From: Lachnospiraceae bacterium
GTDB lineage: Bacteria; Bacillota; Clostridia; Lachnospirales; Lachnospiraceae
Assembly (NCBI GenBank): GCA_014804285.1
Contig: JAAVAA010000029.1
Coordinates: 29,606 to 39,932, forward strand
DNA: 10,327 bases
Direction: 5' to 3'
The translations under genes were made by a program, and so were the position numbers. The notes below the pieces were generated by a model. It was given only the letters and a program-made list of their open reading frames with translations. It searched no databases and had not been told where the DNA came from. The number at the start of each line of letters is the position of its first letter. The first letter of the stretch is position 1. Shown in pieces: positions 1 to 6,562 of this stretch.

Positions 1-1170
1 ACCTGCTATGTCTGGAATCTGCAAAATGATGAACTGGTCAGTCAGACCCTTAAAGCGCTTAGGGAATCTCCTTTTAACAAGATACGGTTTTGTATTTTTC
101 CCAAGCATTATGTCTATAATTTAGGTGAACCGAGATCTTATCCTTATGAAGGGACACCCATGGACAGCAGTGTTTTGACTGAGGAGAATTTTGATCAGTT
201 TACGGGAAATACAGAGCTAAGTAATTTTGATTTTTCACGGTTCCATACAGAACACTTCTGTCATATTGAGTACTGTATAAATGAACTGATGAAGATGGGG
301 ATCGAAGCAGATATCATTTTATTCCATCCTTATGACAGATGGGGATTCTCCAAAATGAGCAGGGAACAGGATGACTTTTTCCTGAAATATGTGGTTGCAC
401 GTTTGGCAGCGTATAGAAATGTATGGTGGGCATTTGCTAATGAGTATGATCTTATGGATAAATCTCATGAGGACTGGAAACATTGCGGGGAATTGGTTCA
501 AAGGGAAGATCCTTATCAGCATCTTCGGTCGATCCACAACTGCATAAAGCTTTATGACCACAAGGAGGAGTGGATCACACATTGCAGCATCCAGAGGACG
601 GATTTGTATCGGACAACTGAAAATACAGATGAGTGGCGAAGAACATATCAAAAGCCTGTTGTTTTGGATGAGATTGCTTATGAGGGGAACATTCAGCATG
701 GCTGGGGAAACATCAGTGGAAAGGAACTGGTGCGCCGGTATTATGAAGGAATATGCCGGGGAGGTTACCCTCAGCACGGTGAAACATTTACCAGCGCGGA
801 TAATATTCTCTGGTGGTCTCATGGCGGAGCTCTGAAAGGGGAAAGCACACCGCGGATTGCATTTCTTCGTAATCTTCTGGAGCAAAGCGGCGTACAGGGG
901 CTTAAGCTTTGGGAGAAGGCTGCATGGGATGAAGTATGCGGAGTGCCGGAAAAAGACGAGGACCCGGAATATTATCTTTTCTATTATGGTTTCATGCGTC
1001 CGTGTGTAAGAAACTATCATCTTAAGGAAGAGAAAAGCTATCGTGTCAGGGTGATTGATACATGGAATATGACGATTGAGGACAGAGGGGTATATAGCGG
1101 AAGGTTTAAAATTGATCTTCCGGGAAGAGAATATATAGCGGTGGAAATTCAGGAAGGAGTGCATACATGA
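1..1170 (+). CDS. Glycoside hydrolase, TIM-barrel DUF4038/DUF5605-like, 5' partial
   Basis: Frame 1 is open from the first base to the TGA at 1168-1170, so the N-terminus lies outside the window and 389 residues are visible. The fold looks like a clan GH-A TIM barrel. An N-E pair in the AFANEYD stretch (Glu at visible residue 148) fits the acid/base at the end of strand 4. The VVLDEIAYEGN stretch holds two Glu (224 and 228), one of which is the likely nucleophile. WWSHGG near residue 225-280 and the aromatic-rich barrel core are typical of the DUF4038 (apiosidase-like)/DUF5605 proteins. From about residue 320 a small beta-sandwich follows, ending in GREYIAVEIQEG, as in DUF5605. The protein probably removes sugars from plant or host glycans. 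Neighbouring sugar-import genes support this, but substrate and location are unknown because any signal peptide is missing. The stop overlaps the ispF start as ATGA. Confidence 0.82.
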   Translation, partial: TCYVWNLQNDELVSQTLKALRESPFNKIRFCIFPKHYVYNLGEPRSYPYEGTPMDSSVLTEENFDQFTGNTELSNFDFSRFHTEHFCHIEYCINELMKMGIEADIILFHPYDRWGFSKMSREQDDFFLKYVVARLAAYRNVWWAFANEYDLMDKSHEDWKHCGELVQREDPYQHLRSIHNCIKLYDHKEEWITHCSIQRTDLYRTTENTDEWRRTYQKPVVLDEIAYEGNIQHGWGNISGKELVRRYYEGICRGGYPQHGETFTSADNILWWSHGGALKGESTPRIAFLRNLLEQSGVQGLKLWEKAAWDEVCGVPEKDEDPEYYLFYYGFMRPCVRNYHLKEEKSYRVRVIDTWNMTIEDRGVYSGRFKIDLPGREYIAVEIQEGVHT

Positions 1171-1709
1171 GAATAGGAATGGGCTATGATGTTCACAGGC
1201 TTACGGAAGGAAGGGCGCTGGTCATGGGCGGCGTGGAGATACCATACGATAAGGGGCTTTTGGGCCATTCGGATGCGGATGTGCTGCTTCATGCCATTAT
1301 GGATGCCTTGCTGGGCGCAGCGGCGCTGGGAGATATCGGAAAGCATTTTCCGGATACGGATCCTGCCTATAAGGGGATTTCTTCCATGAAGCTGCTTGAG
1401 CATGTTGGAAAGCTTTTGGAGGAAAACCTGTTTTTGATTGAAAATATTGACGCGACGATCATTGCCCAGGCACCGAAAATGCGCCCTTATATTGATACCA
1501 TGAGAGAAAATATTGCAAAAGCACTTGGGATTCAGGTGGAGCAGGTCAATGTAAAGGCAACGACAGAGGAAGGACTTGGTTTTACGGGAACGGGAGAAGG
1601 TATTTCTTCGCAGGCAATTTGTATGCTTACAAGTCCGGTGAATCTTGCCAGCGAGGACGTTATGATGCGCGGCTGTGAGGGATGCAGCGGATGCCCTCAG
1701 CAGAAGTGA
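1167..1709 (+). CDS. ispF: 2-C-methyl-D-erythritol 2,4-cyclodiphosphate synthase
   Basis: IspF cyclises CDP-methylerythritol 2-phosphate to methylerythritol 2,4-cyclodiphosphate, releasing CMP, in the cytosolic MEP isoprenoid pathway. The 180-residue product begins MRIGMGYDVHRL. The metal ligands D8, H10 and H42 fall at the same numbers as in E. coli IspF, and GHSDADVLLHAIMDALLGA and KATTEEGLGFTGTGEGI are family signatures. The start is the ATG at 1167, preceded by AGGAAGGAG at 1151-1159 and overlapping the upstream hydrolase stop by 4 nt, so translation may be coupled. The family is usually near 160 residues. The extra 20-odd residues at the C-terminus carry C170, C173 and C176 in a CxxCxxC pattern, which is not part of the known catalytic fold. 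In Bacillus ispF sits just upstream of the gltX-cysE-cysS cluster; here importer genes lie between. Confidence 0.97.
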   Translation: MRIGMGYDVHRLTEGRALVMGGVEIPYDKGLLGHSDADVLLHAIMDALLGAAALGDIGKHFPDTDPAYKGISSMKLLEHVGKLLEENLFLIENIDATIIAQAPKMRPYIDTMRENIAKALGIQVEQVNVKATTEEGLGFTGTGEGISSQAICMLTSPVNLASEDVMMRGCEGCSGCPQQK

Positions 1710-1795
1710 GTATCAGGCGGGAAAGGATAAATGTTTTTTTGCAATGCGCAGCATAAAGAGCTGGTAATTACGCAAGAAAGGAAAAAGGACAGGAG

Positions 1796-2728
1796 ATGAA
1801 TAGAAAAAAAGGTCTCAAAGGATTTTTGAAAAAGGTTTACAAGTATCGTACATTTCTTTTAATGCTCTTGCCGGCGGTGGTTTATACTTTGATTTTTGCG
1901 TACTATCCGATGACGGGAATTGTGCTTGCTTTCAAAAAGTATACCTACGCCGGAGGAATCTGGGGAAGTGACTGGAATGGTTTTGAGAATTTTAAATTTT
2001 TCTTTCAATCCGGGCAAGCTGGTCTGGTAACAAGAAATACCGTTTTGTATAATGTGGCGTTTATTATTACTAATACGGTGACACAGATTGCGGTTGCGAT
2101 TCTGTTGACAGAGATACATAACAAGCATTACCGGAAGACAGCACAGTCGATCATGCTTCTGCCATACTTTATTTCATGGGTAATTGTCGGTGTTATGACA
2201 TTTAATATTTTCAGTTCTGATTATGGCTTTATGAACAGACTGATCACTGCATTTGGCGGAGAAAAAATTGCTTTTTATACTACGCCGCAAGTCTGGCCGT
2301 TTATCCTTATTTTTTTCAATTTGTGGAAGGGTGTGGGATATGGTTCGGTTATGTATCTGGCAGCAATTATGGGTATTGATACTTCCATATACGAAGCGGC
2401 ATCAATTGATGGAGCAAATGTATTTCAGAGGATTTTTAAGGTGACGATTCCCATGATTATGCCAACTACTATCATTCTTTTCTTACTTTCTGTAGGCGGT
2501 ATTTTCAAGGGTAATTTTGATATGTTCTACAATCTGGTAGGGAGCAACGGTTTGTTGTATAACTACACGGACGTTATTGATACGCTGACCTTCAGGGCAC
2601 TGATATCCAGCAATAATTTCGGAATGTCTGCAGCAATTGGATTGTTCCAGTCGGTTCTTTGCTTTGCAACAGTTGTTATGGTAAATAGGCTGGTAGGGCG
2701 CTATGACCGTGATTATACATTGTTTTGA
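1796..2728 (+). CDS. ABC sugar importer permease, LplB type (CUT1)
   Basis: First membrane subunit of a carbohydrate ABC importer. The 310-residue protein has a short basic N-terminus (MNRKKGLKGFLKK) and about six hydrophobic segments, near residues 19-45, 81-106, 118-140, 165-190, 220-240 and 280-302. The cytoplasmic EAA loop that docks on the ATPase is clear at residues 200-219 (EAASIDGANVFQRIFKVTIP, the EAA...G...IP pattern). The RDYTLF C-terminus is typical of LplB proteins that pair with YtcP/LplC. The ATG at 1796 is served by AAAGGA at 1784-1789 with 6 nt spacing; a second AGGAG directly abuts the start. It lies 86 nt after ispF and is followed closely by the second permease. In Bacillus, LplABC and YtcQP/YesOPQ relatives are linked to oligogalacturonide or rhamnogalacturonan uptake; the substrate here is unknown. 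Confidence 0.95.
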   Translation: MNRKKGLKGFLKKVYKYRTFLLMLLPAVVYTLIFAYYPMTGIVLAFKKYTYAGGIWGSDWNGFENFKFFFQSGQAGLVTRNTVLYNVAFIITNTVTQIAVAILLTEIHNKHYRKTAQSIMLLPYFISWVIVGVMTFNIFSSDYGFMNRLITAFGGEKIAFYTTPQVWPFILIFFNLWKGVGYGSVMYLAAIMGIDTSIYEAASIDGANVFQRIFKVTIPMIMPTTIILFLLSVGGIFKGNFDMFYNLVGSNGLLYNYTDVIDTLTFRALISSNNFGMSAAIGLFQSVLCFATVVMVNRLVGRYDRDYTLF

Positions 2729-2734
2729 GGGAGG
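2728..2734 (+). promoter_or_regulatory. Ribosome binding site deciding the second permease start
   Basis: AGGGAGG lies 8 nt before the ATG at 2743. It favours that ATG over the upstream in-frame TTG at 2725, which sits inside the lplB stop region and lacks a Shine-Dalgarno site. Confidence 0.7.
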
Positions 2735-2742
2735 GCGGAGAA

Positions 2743-3669
2743 ATGGCAGCAATAAGCGATCATTTAGGAAAAGTGAAAAAGGGTAAAGATGTTATTGCGC
2801 TAAATGTTATAGCATATGGTTTTTGCGGATTCATGGTATTGATCTGTCTGGTTCCCTTTCTGATGATATTGGCGGGTTCTTTTTCCTCAGAAGCGGCGGT
2901 TGCGCAGAATGGCTTCAGTCTTCTGCCGCAGGACTTTAGCATGGAGGCATACAAAACCGTGTTTAAGGAGCCGGTAGTGGTGTTCCGGGCATATGCAACT
3001 ACGATTTGTCTGACTTTGGCAGGAACGATTTTCGGGTTGGCATTGCAGACTATGACAGCATATGTTCTGGCAAGAAAGGAATTTGAGTGGAGAAATGCGT
3101 TTTCTTTTTTCTTTTATTTTACAACGCTGTTTAGTGGAGGCTTGGTTCCTTATTATCTGTTGATTCGTCAGACATTACATTTAGCCGATTCTTATCTGGC
3201 GCTGCTTCTGCCGCTGGTGTTCAGTGTATATAATCTGTTGATTATGAAGAGTTACATAATAGGAATACCGGACTCTTTGATAGATGCGGCAAAGATTGAC
3301 GGATGCGGAGAGTTTCGGACGCTGGTTCAGGTGGTAGTGCCTCTTATTAAACCGGCACTGGCAACAGTGGGGCTGTTTATTGCACTGACTTATTGGAATG
3401 ACTGGTATAATGCTATGCTGTATATAAGAACCGAGGATAAATACCCATTACAATATTTTCTTTATCAGAAGATTAATGATATTGAGGGGTATAAAAAACT
3501 GATTGCAAACGGAACGGTCAGTGGGGCGGTAGTCAATTCAGTTTCCCTTCCCACACAGACACTGAAAATGGCCTTGACCATTGTTGTGACAGGTCCTATT
3601 ATACTTGCATATCCGTTTGTGCAGAAATATTTTGTACAGGGAATTACCATCGGTGCTGTCAAGGGATAA
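2743..3669 (+). CDS. ABC sugar importer permease, YtcP/LplC type (CUT1)
   Basis: Second membrane subunit of the importer, forming a heterodimer with the preceding permease. The ATG at 2743 gives 308 residues (MAAISDHLGKV...). It lies 14 nt after the lplB stop, behind a good Shine-Dalgarno site. The EAA loop appears as DAAKIDGCGEFRTLVQVVVP at residues 181-200, with Ala in place of the first Glu, a common variant. The C-terminus (GPIILAYPFVQKYFVQGIT) is the characteristic end of the YtcP/LplC group, in which YPFVQKYF is strongly conserved. Several hydrophobic segments span the chain, with FCGFMVLICLVPFLMILAG first, near residues 25-43. It is probably co-transcribed with its neighbours. No ATP-binding subunit is encoded nearby, so a shared MsmX-like ATPase from elsewhere is the likely energiser (inference from the family). 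Confidence 0.95.
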   Translation: MAAISDHLGKVKKGKDVIALNVIAYGFCGFMVLICLVPFLMILAGSFSSEAAVAQNGFSLLPQDFSMEAYKTVFKEPVVVFRAYATTICLTLAGTIFGLALQTMTAYVLARKEFEWRNAFSFFFYFTTLFSGGLVPYYLLIRQTLHLADSYLALLLPLVFSVYNLLIMKSYIIGIPDSLIDAAKIDGCGEFRTLVQVVVPLIKPALATVGLFIALTYWNDWYNAMLYIRTEDKYPLQYFLYQKINDIEGYKKLIANGTVSGAVVNSVSLPTQTLKMALTIVVTGPIILAYPFVQKYFVQGITIGAVKG

Positions 3670-3706
3670 GGTCAAAAGCAAAACGCTTCATAAAAAGGGG
3701 GTCATT

Positions 3707-5272
3707 ATGAAAAAGAGTATGAGAAGAGTCATGGCACTTTTATTAAGCGCAGTAATTACGACAGGTATGCTGGGCGGGTGCGGCGGTTCAGCAGAAAAAA
3801 CAAAAGCGCCTGCGCAGGGAGCAGTGGAACAGCAGAGTGAAAAGAACAATGGCGCAGATATTTCGGAACACGTGGAATTAAAAATGTACCTGCTGGGGGA
3901 CAGAACGGCAGATTTTGATGAAGTTTATGCCGAAATTAACAAGATTCTGGAAGAAAAGCTGAATGCATCTGTTTCGGTTGACTTTTTATCATGGGGTGAG
4001 CATGATACCAAGTATTCTTTACTCTTTTCAGGAGGAGAGGATTTTGACTTGATTTTTACTGCTACCAGTTGGGGGCATTATGAGCAGACGGTAGCTTTGG
4101 GCGGCTTTTATCCTATGAGTGAGGAGTTTATTAAAACCTATGCGCCGGATATTTGGAATACAGTTCCCGAGATTGCATGGAACCAGGCAAAGATTGATGG
4201 TACTGCATATATGGTTCCCAATTATCAGAATGAGTTCGGACAGGACGTTCTGGCAGTTCGGGGAGACTTAATGGAGAAATACGGAATTTCAGAGATAAAA
4301 AATTGGGATCAACTACTTGAGTTTTATAAGGCATGTGCGGCAGATGGCATGTATGCAAGTCAGAAAGGTCCCTGGTATCAGTATTTTCAATCGCAGGGTC
4401 TGACTATTACCGGCGGGGCACCGAAGGACGGTGAACTCATTTTATATCACACGCAGGATCCTGATGACCTAAGCTTTACTTATCTGCTGGATTGGGATGG
4501 ATTCTCTGATTACTGCTATCAAATGAAGGAACTTGCGGATCTGGGGTGCTGGTCGCCGGATGTGCTGAATTCAAGTGAGGAGAGGCAGATAGGACTTTTG
4601 ACAGGAAGAACGGCAGGCATGATCTGGAATATAGGAAGCTGTAAAACCTATGCGGCGGAAGCAAATGCGGCTAATCCGGATTGGAAAGTTACTTTGGTAG
4701 ATCCGGTATCCGGTCAGGATAAGAAAGTCAATTCTTATATTAACAATGGCGTGGCAATCAATGTAAACAGCAAAAATCCTGAGAGAGCAATGATGGTTCT
4801 GAATGAGTTTTACACGAATCCACAGATCAACGATCTGACCAGGTTCGGCATCCCCGGAAAGCATTGGGAAGCTGTTGGAGAGGATCAGTACAAGGTGATT
4901 GATGAGAGCAATTATGGTGTTGATAGTAACTGCAACTGGGGGTGGATGAACGAAAATATCAAGAGAACAGAGTATATTGAAGATAGAACAGCGCTGGATG
5001 ATACTTATGATGCAATGATGGAAGAATGGAATGGCCGCGTGAAAGCAGAGCATGTGTATGATGGTTTCAACTTTGATCCTACCAATGTGACTACACAGAT
5101 GGCAGCGGTAGAAGCAGCAGTCAGTACTTATTATGATCCGTTGATTAACGGATTGGTAAGCGATGTGGAGGCATCATTGGAAGAGCTGAATTTGGCAATG
5201 GAAAGCGCGGGTATCAGGGACATTCTTGCGGAACTCGTGGAACAGGCAGAGGATTACGCTGCTTCCAGATAG
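3707..5272 (+). CDS. Extracellular sugar-binding lipoprotein of the ABC importer (DUF3502-like C-terminus)
   Basis: Substrate receptor for the two upstream permeases. The best start is the ATG at 3707, with AAAAAGGGGG at 3692-3701 just before it. This gives 521 residues; the open frame extends upstream to 3605, but that part overlaps the permease gene. The N-terminus is a lipoprotein signal peptide: basic MKKSMRR, a hydrophobic stretch, then a GMLGGC lipobox with Cys25 as the lipidated residue, so the mature protein sits on the outer face of the membrane. A low-complexity Ala/Gln/Lys linker (about 26-50) leads to an extracellular solute-binding family 1 fold. The end, from about residue 453 (GFNFDPTNVTTQMAAVEAAV onward), resembles the DUF3502 domain found in LipO/LplA-like receptors. 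The length fits this large-receptor group. The ligand cannot be read from the sequence. Confidence 0.93.
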   Translation: MKKSMRRVMALLLSAVITTGMLGGCGGSAEKTKAPAQGAVEQQSEKNNGADISEHVELKMYLLGDRTADFDEVYAEINKILEEKLNASVSVDFLSWGEHDTKYSLLFSGGEDFDLIFTATSWGHYEQTVALGGFYPMSEEFIKTYAPDIWNTVPEIAWNQAKIDGTAYMVPNYQNEFGQDVLAVRGDLMEKYGISEIKNWDQLLEFYKACAADGMYASQKGPWYQYFQSQGLTITGGAPKDGELILYHTQDPDDLSFTYLLDWDGFSDYCYQMKELADLGCWSPDVLNSSEERQIGLLTGRTAGMIWNIGSCKTYAAEANAANPDWKVTLVDPVSGQDKKVNSYINNGVAINVNSKNPERAMMVLNEFYTNPQINDLTRFGIPGKHWEAVGEDQYKVIDESNYGVDSNCNWGWMNENIKRTEYIEDRTALDDTYDAMMEEWNGRVKAEHVYDGFNFDPTNVTTQMAAVEAAVSTYYDPLINGLVSDVEASLEELNLAMESAGIRDILAELVEQAEDYAASR

Positions 5273-5342
5273 GTCAGCTGCCTTTTTGGCCTTGCCGGAA
5301 GAGCAGACTGTACTGGTAAAAGTGTTGAAGTAAAAATATCGG

Positions 5343-5371
5343 TTGACAAAACCGCCGCTTTTGCATATTCT
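5343..5371 (+). promoter_or_regulatory. Sigma-A promoter for the cys T-box operon
   Basis: TTGACA at 5343-5348 matches the -35 consensus exactly. A 17-nt spacer follows, then TATTCT at 5366-5371 as the -10. Transcription would begin near 5378, just before the T-box leader. It is the clearest promoter in the window and separates the importer genes from the cysE operon. Confidence 0.85.
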
Positions 5372-5625
5372 GTTAATGTAAAAAGATTTTCGGTTTCTAT
5401 ATAGTGAAATGCTTGGAACGGAAAGAGTATATTATTCATCTGTCTGATTATCAGACGGACTTTGGACAGAGAGGGGATGTCATCGGCTGGAAGCATTCCT
5501 GCAAAGAGATAATAGAAGTGCATCCGGGAGCAGGTTTTGTGAGCAGACAGCTTAGGGCTGGTCAGGTAGCAGAACACGTTTTACACGTTACGTAACATGA
5601 GCGGAAGCAGCTTTGCTTCTAAAAT

Positions 5626-5654
5626 AGAGTGGAACCACGGATAACTTCGTCTCT
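5626..5654 (+). promoter_or_regulatory. T-box motif and antiterminator
   Basis: AGAGTGGAACCACG (5626-5639) is the T-box sequence. AGAG (5626-5629) pairs with CTCT (5651-5654), and ACG (5637-5639) pairs with CGT (5648-5650), leaving the TGGA bulge (5630-5633) free to bind the tRNA acceptor end. This helix shares bases with the terminator, so the two structures exclude each other. Confidence 0.88.
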
Positions 5655-5677
5655 TGGAGAGAGGTTATCCTTTTTTT
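5639..5677 (+). terminator. Intrinsic terminator of the T-box leader
   Basis: GGATAAC (5639-5645) pairs with GTTATCC (5664-5670). The stem continues through TTC/GAG and TCTC/GAGA with a one-base bulge, closes on a TTG loop, and is followed by seven T (5671-5677). It competes with the T-box antiterminator. Confidence 0.92.
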
Positions 5678-5693
5678 GCGCGGAAGGCATAAG

Positions 5694-5822
5694 CCAAGCT
5701 GGAATGCTTGCATTCCAATTTGGCGCCGCCCGCGAACGTGAGAAACTCGCAAAGCGTGTTTCTCATCGTTTGTGACTTGTCATTTTGCTTAATCTGCGCA
5801 GAATCAGCGGCAGGCAATGACA
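5694..5822 (+). repeat. Cluster of palindromes between the T-box terminator and cysE
   Basis: Three inverted repeats lie in a row in non-coding sequence. The first (5694-5723) has CCAA/TTGG outer arms and a perfect GGAATGC/GCATTCC core with almost no loop. The second (5733-5772) pairs CGAACG with CGTTTG and TGAGAAAC (5739-5746) with GTTTCTCA (5758-5765), plus CGC/GCG around an AAA loop, about 17 base pairs with one bulge and one mismatch. The third is weaker: TGTCATT (5778-5784) and AATGACA (5816-5822), enclosing the palindrome CTGCGCAG (5794-5801). None is followed by a T-run, so these are not ordinary terminators. They may be a dispersed intergenic repeat, an mRNA-stabilising or processing structure, or a remnant of a small mobile element. 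Whether the unit recurs in the genome cannot be seen here. Confidence 0.5.
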
Positions 5823-5833
5823 GAAACCGGATT

Positions 5834-5839
5834 AAGGGG
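5834..5839 (+). promoter_or_regulatory. Ribosome binding site deciding the cysE start
   Basis: AAGGGG lies 9 nt before the GTG at 5849. The frame stays open upstream to a TTG at 5708, but that part is non-conserved sequence made of the palindrome cluster, so the GTG is preferred. Confidence 0.7.
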
Positions 5840-5848
5840 TTGATATCA

Positions 5849-6562
5849 GTGGGTTTTGTTAAAAATATTAAAGAAGAAATTGCGATCATCCGGGAGAGAG
5901 ATGCGGCGATTCATTCATCCATGGAAGTGTTTTTATATCCCAGCTTTAAGGCAATGATCCATTACCGGATTTCCCATAAGCTGTATGTGCGGAAACATTA
6001 TTTTCTGGCAAGATGGGTGTCCCAGCGTGGTGTGCGCAAGACAGGGATCGAGATTCATCCCGGTGCGCAGATCGGAAAAGGATTCTTTATTGATCATGGA
6101 AATGGAGTGATCATTGGCGAAACCACCATTATCGGTGATAATGTGACGCTTTATCAGGGGGTCACGCTGGGAGGAACCGGTAAGGAGCAGGGAAAAAGGC
6201 ATCCGACTCTGGGGAATAATATTATGGTTGGAGCCGGTGCAAAGGTGCTTGGTTCCTGTACCATCGGGGACAATTCCAAGATCGGTGCGGGAAGCGTGGT
6301 GCTTGACGATGTACCGCCCGGATCCACCGTGGTGGGTGTACCGGGGCATGTGGTAAAGCGCTTGAAGCAATCGCTGCCTCAGGATGAACTGGATCAGGTA
6401 GATTTACCTGATCCGGTACAGGAGGATCTGAATGCGCTGCATCATGCCAATACAGAGCTTACCAACCGGGTTCTCGATCTTGAAAGTGAACTTCGTGAAA
6501 TGAAAAAGAACAAAACAGACGCAGGAAGAAAGGAGCAGATGTTGCAAAATGAAAATCTATAA
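5849..6562 (+). CDS. cysE: Serine O-acetyltransferase
   Basis: Transfers acetyl from acetyl-CoA to L-serine to make O-acetylserine, the carbon skeleton for cysteine. From the GTG at 5849 the product has 237 residues. Residues 1-65 are the helical N-terminus (GFVKNIKEEIAIIRERD, then FLYPSFKAMIHYRISHKLY). Residues about 66-172 form the left-handed hexapeptide beta-helix, with GIEIHPGAQIGKGFFIDHGN, LYQGVTLGGTGK and KIGAGSVV. H83 in IDHGNG matches the catalytic His of E. coli CysE (H158), E68 takes the place of its Asp partner, and H118 in KRHP matches H193. After GVPGHVVKRL the chain continues for about 65 residues, rich in Leu, Glu and Asn and likely coiled coil, ending NENL. It lacks the C-terminal Ile that docks into CysK in the enteric enzyme. 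The T-box leader controls it, and its last 14 nt overlap cysS. Confidence 0.95.
   Translation: MGFVKNIKEEIAIIRERDAAIHSSMEVFLYPSFKAMIHYRISHKLYVRKHYFLARWVSQRGVRKTGIEIHPGAQIGKGFFIDHGNGVIIGETTIIGDNVTLYQGVTLGGTGKEQGKRHPTLGNNIMVGAGAKVLGSCTIGDNSKIGAGSVVLDDVPPGSTVVGVPGHVVKRLKQSLPQDELDQVDLPDPVQEDLNALHHANTELTNRVLDLESELREMKKNKTDAGRKEQMLQNENL

Larger units (their letters stand above)
5378..5677 (+). ncRNA. T-box riboswitch leader, tRNA-Cys specific
   Basis: A leader RNA that senses uncharged tRNA-Cys and controls the cysE operon by transcription antitermination. Stem I follows the T-box consensus. AGAGTA at 5424-5429 forms the 5' side of the specifier loop, with CGGA 5419-5422 pairing TCCG 5523-5526 below it and TATTAT 5430-5435 pairing ATAATA 5509-5514 above. 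CTTTG 5460-5464 pairs CAAAG 5502-5506, and AGAGAG at 5468-5473 precedes the distal hairpin. The 3' side of the loop reads GAAGTGCATCC, making TGC (5519-5521) the specifier, a Cys codon. A GAAGCA/TGCTTC hairpin (5604-5619) precedes the T-box sequence at 5626-5639. The UGGN bulge is UGGA, complementary to U73, the discriminator base of tRNA-Cys. Two independent positions therefore point to Cys, as does the gene content downstream. Boundaries are approximate. Confidence 0.93.

Noticed and set aside
319..1164. Long antisense open frame (281 codons) opposite the glycoside hydrolase
   Set aside because: It covers a clearly coding + strand gene with recognisable domains, and its translation shows no family motif. 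It is a shadow of codon bias.
1739..1768. Possible weak promoter before the first permease (TTGCAA, 18 nt, GGTAAT)
   Set aside because: The -10 is poor and the spacer not ideal, so it cannot be told from chance. No clear terminator separates ispF from the permease either.
3678..3691. Possible CcpA cre site in the gap before the lipoprotein gene
   Set aside because: The central CG and an A/T flank resemble cre, but the outer TG and CA positions do not match when the centre is aligned.
4571..5053. Antisense open frame of 160 codons opposite the lipoprotein gene
   Set aside because: No recognisable domain; it lies wholly inside a convincing solute-binding protein gene.
5273..5342. Terminator search after the lipoprotein gene
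   Set aside because: A TTTTT run occurs at 5282-5286, but I could not find a GC-rich hairpin just before it, so no terminator is called.
5500..5502. Alternative TGC specifier in the T-box leader
   Set aside because: It also reads Cys, but the triplet at 5519-5521 fits the AGAGTA/specifier-loop geometry and the flanking helices better.
5708..5848. N-terminal extension of CysE starting from TTG at 5708
   Set aside because: It runs through the palindrome cluster, has no Shine-Dalgarno site and no CysE similarity; AAGGGG before the GTG at 5849 gives a normal N-terminus.
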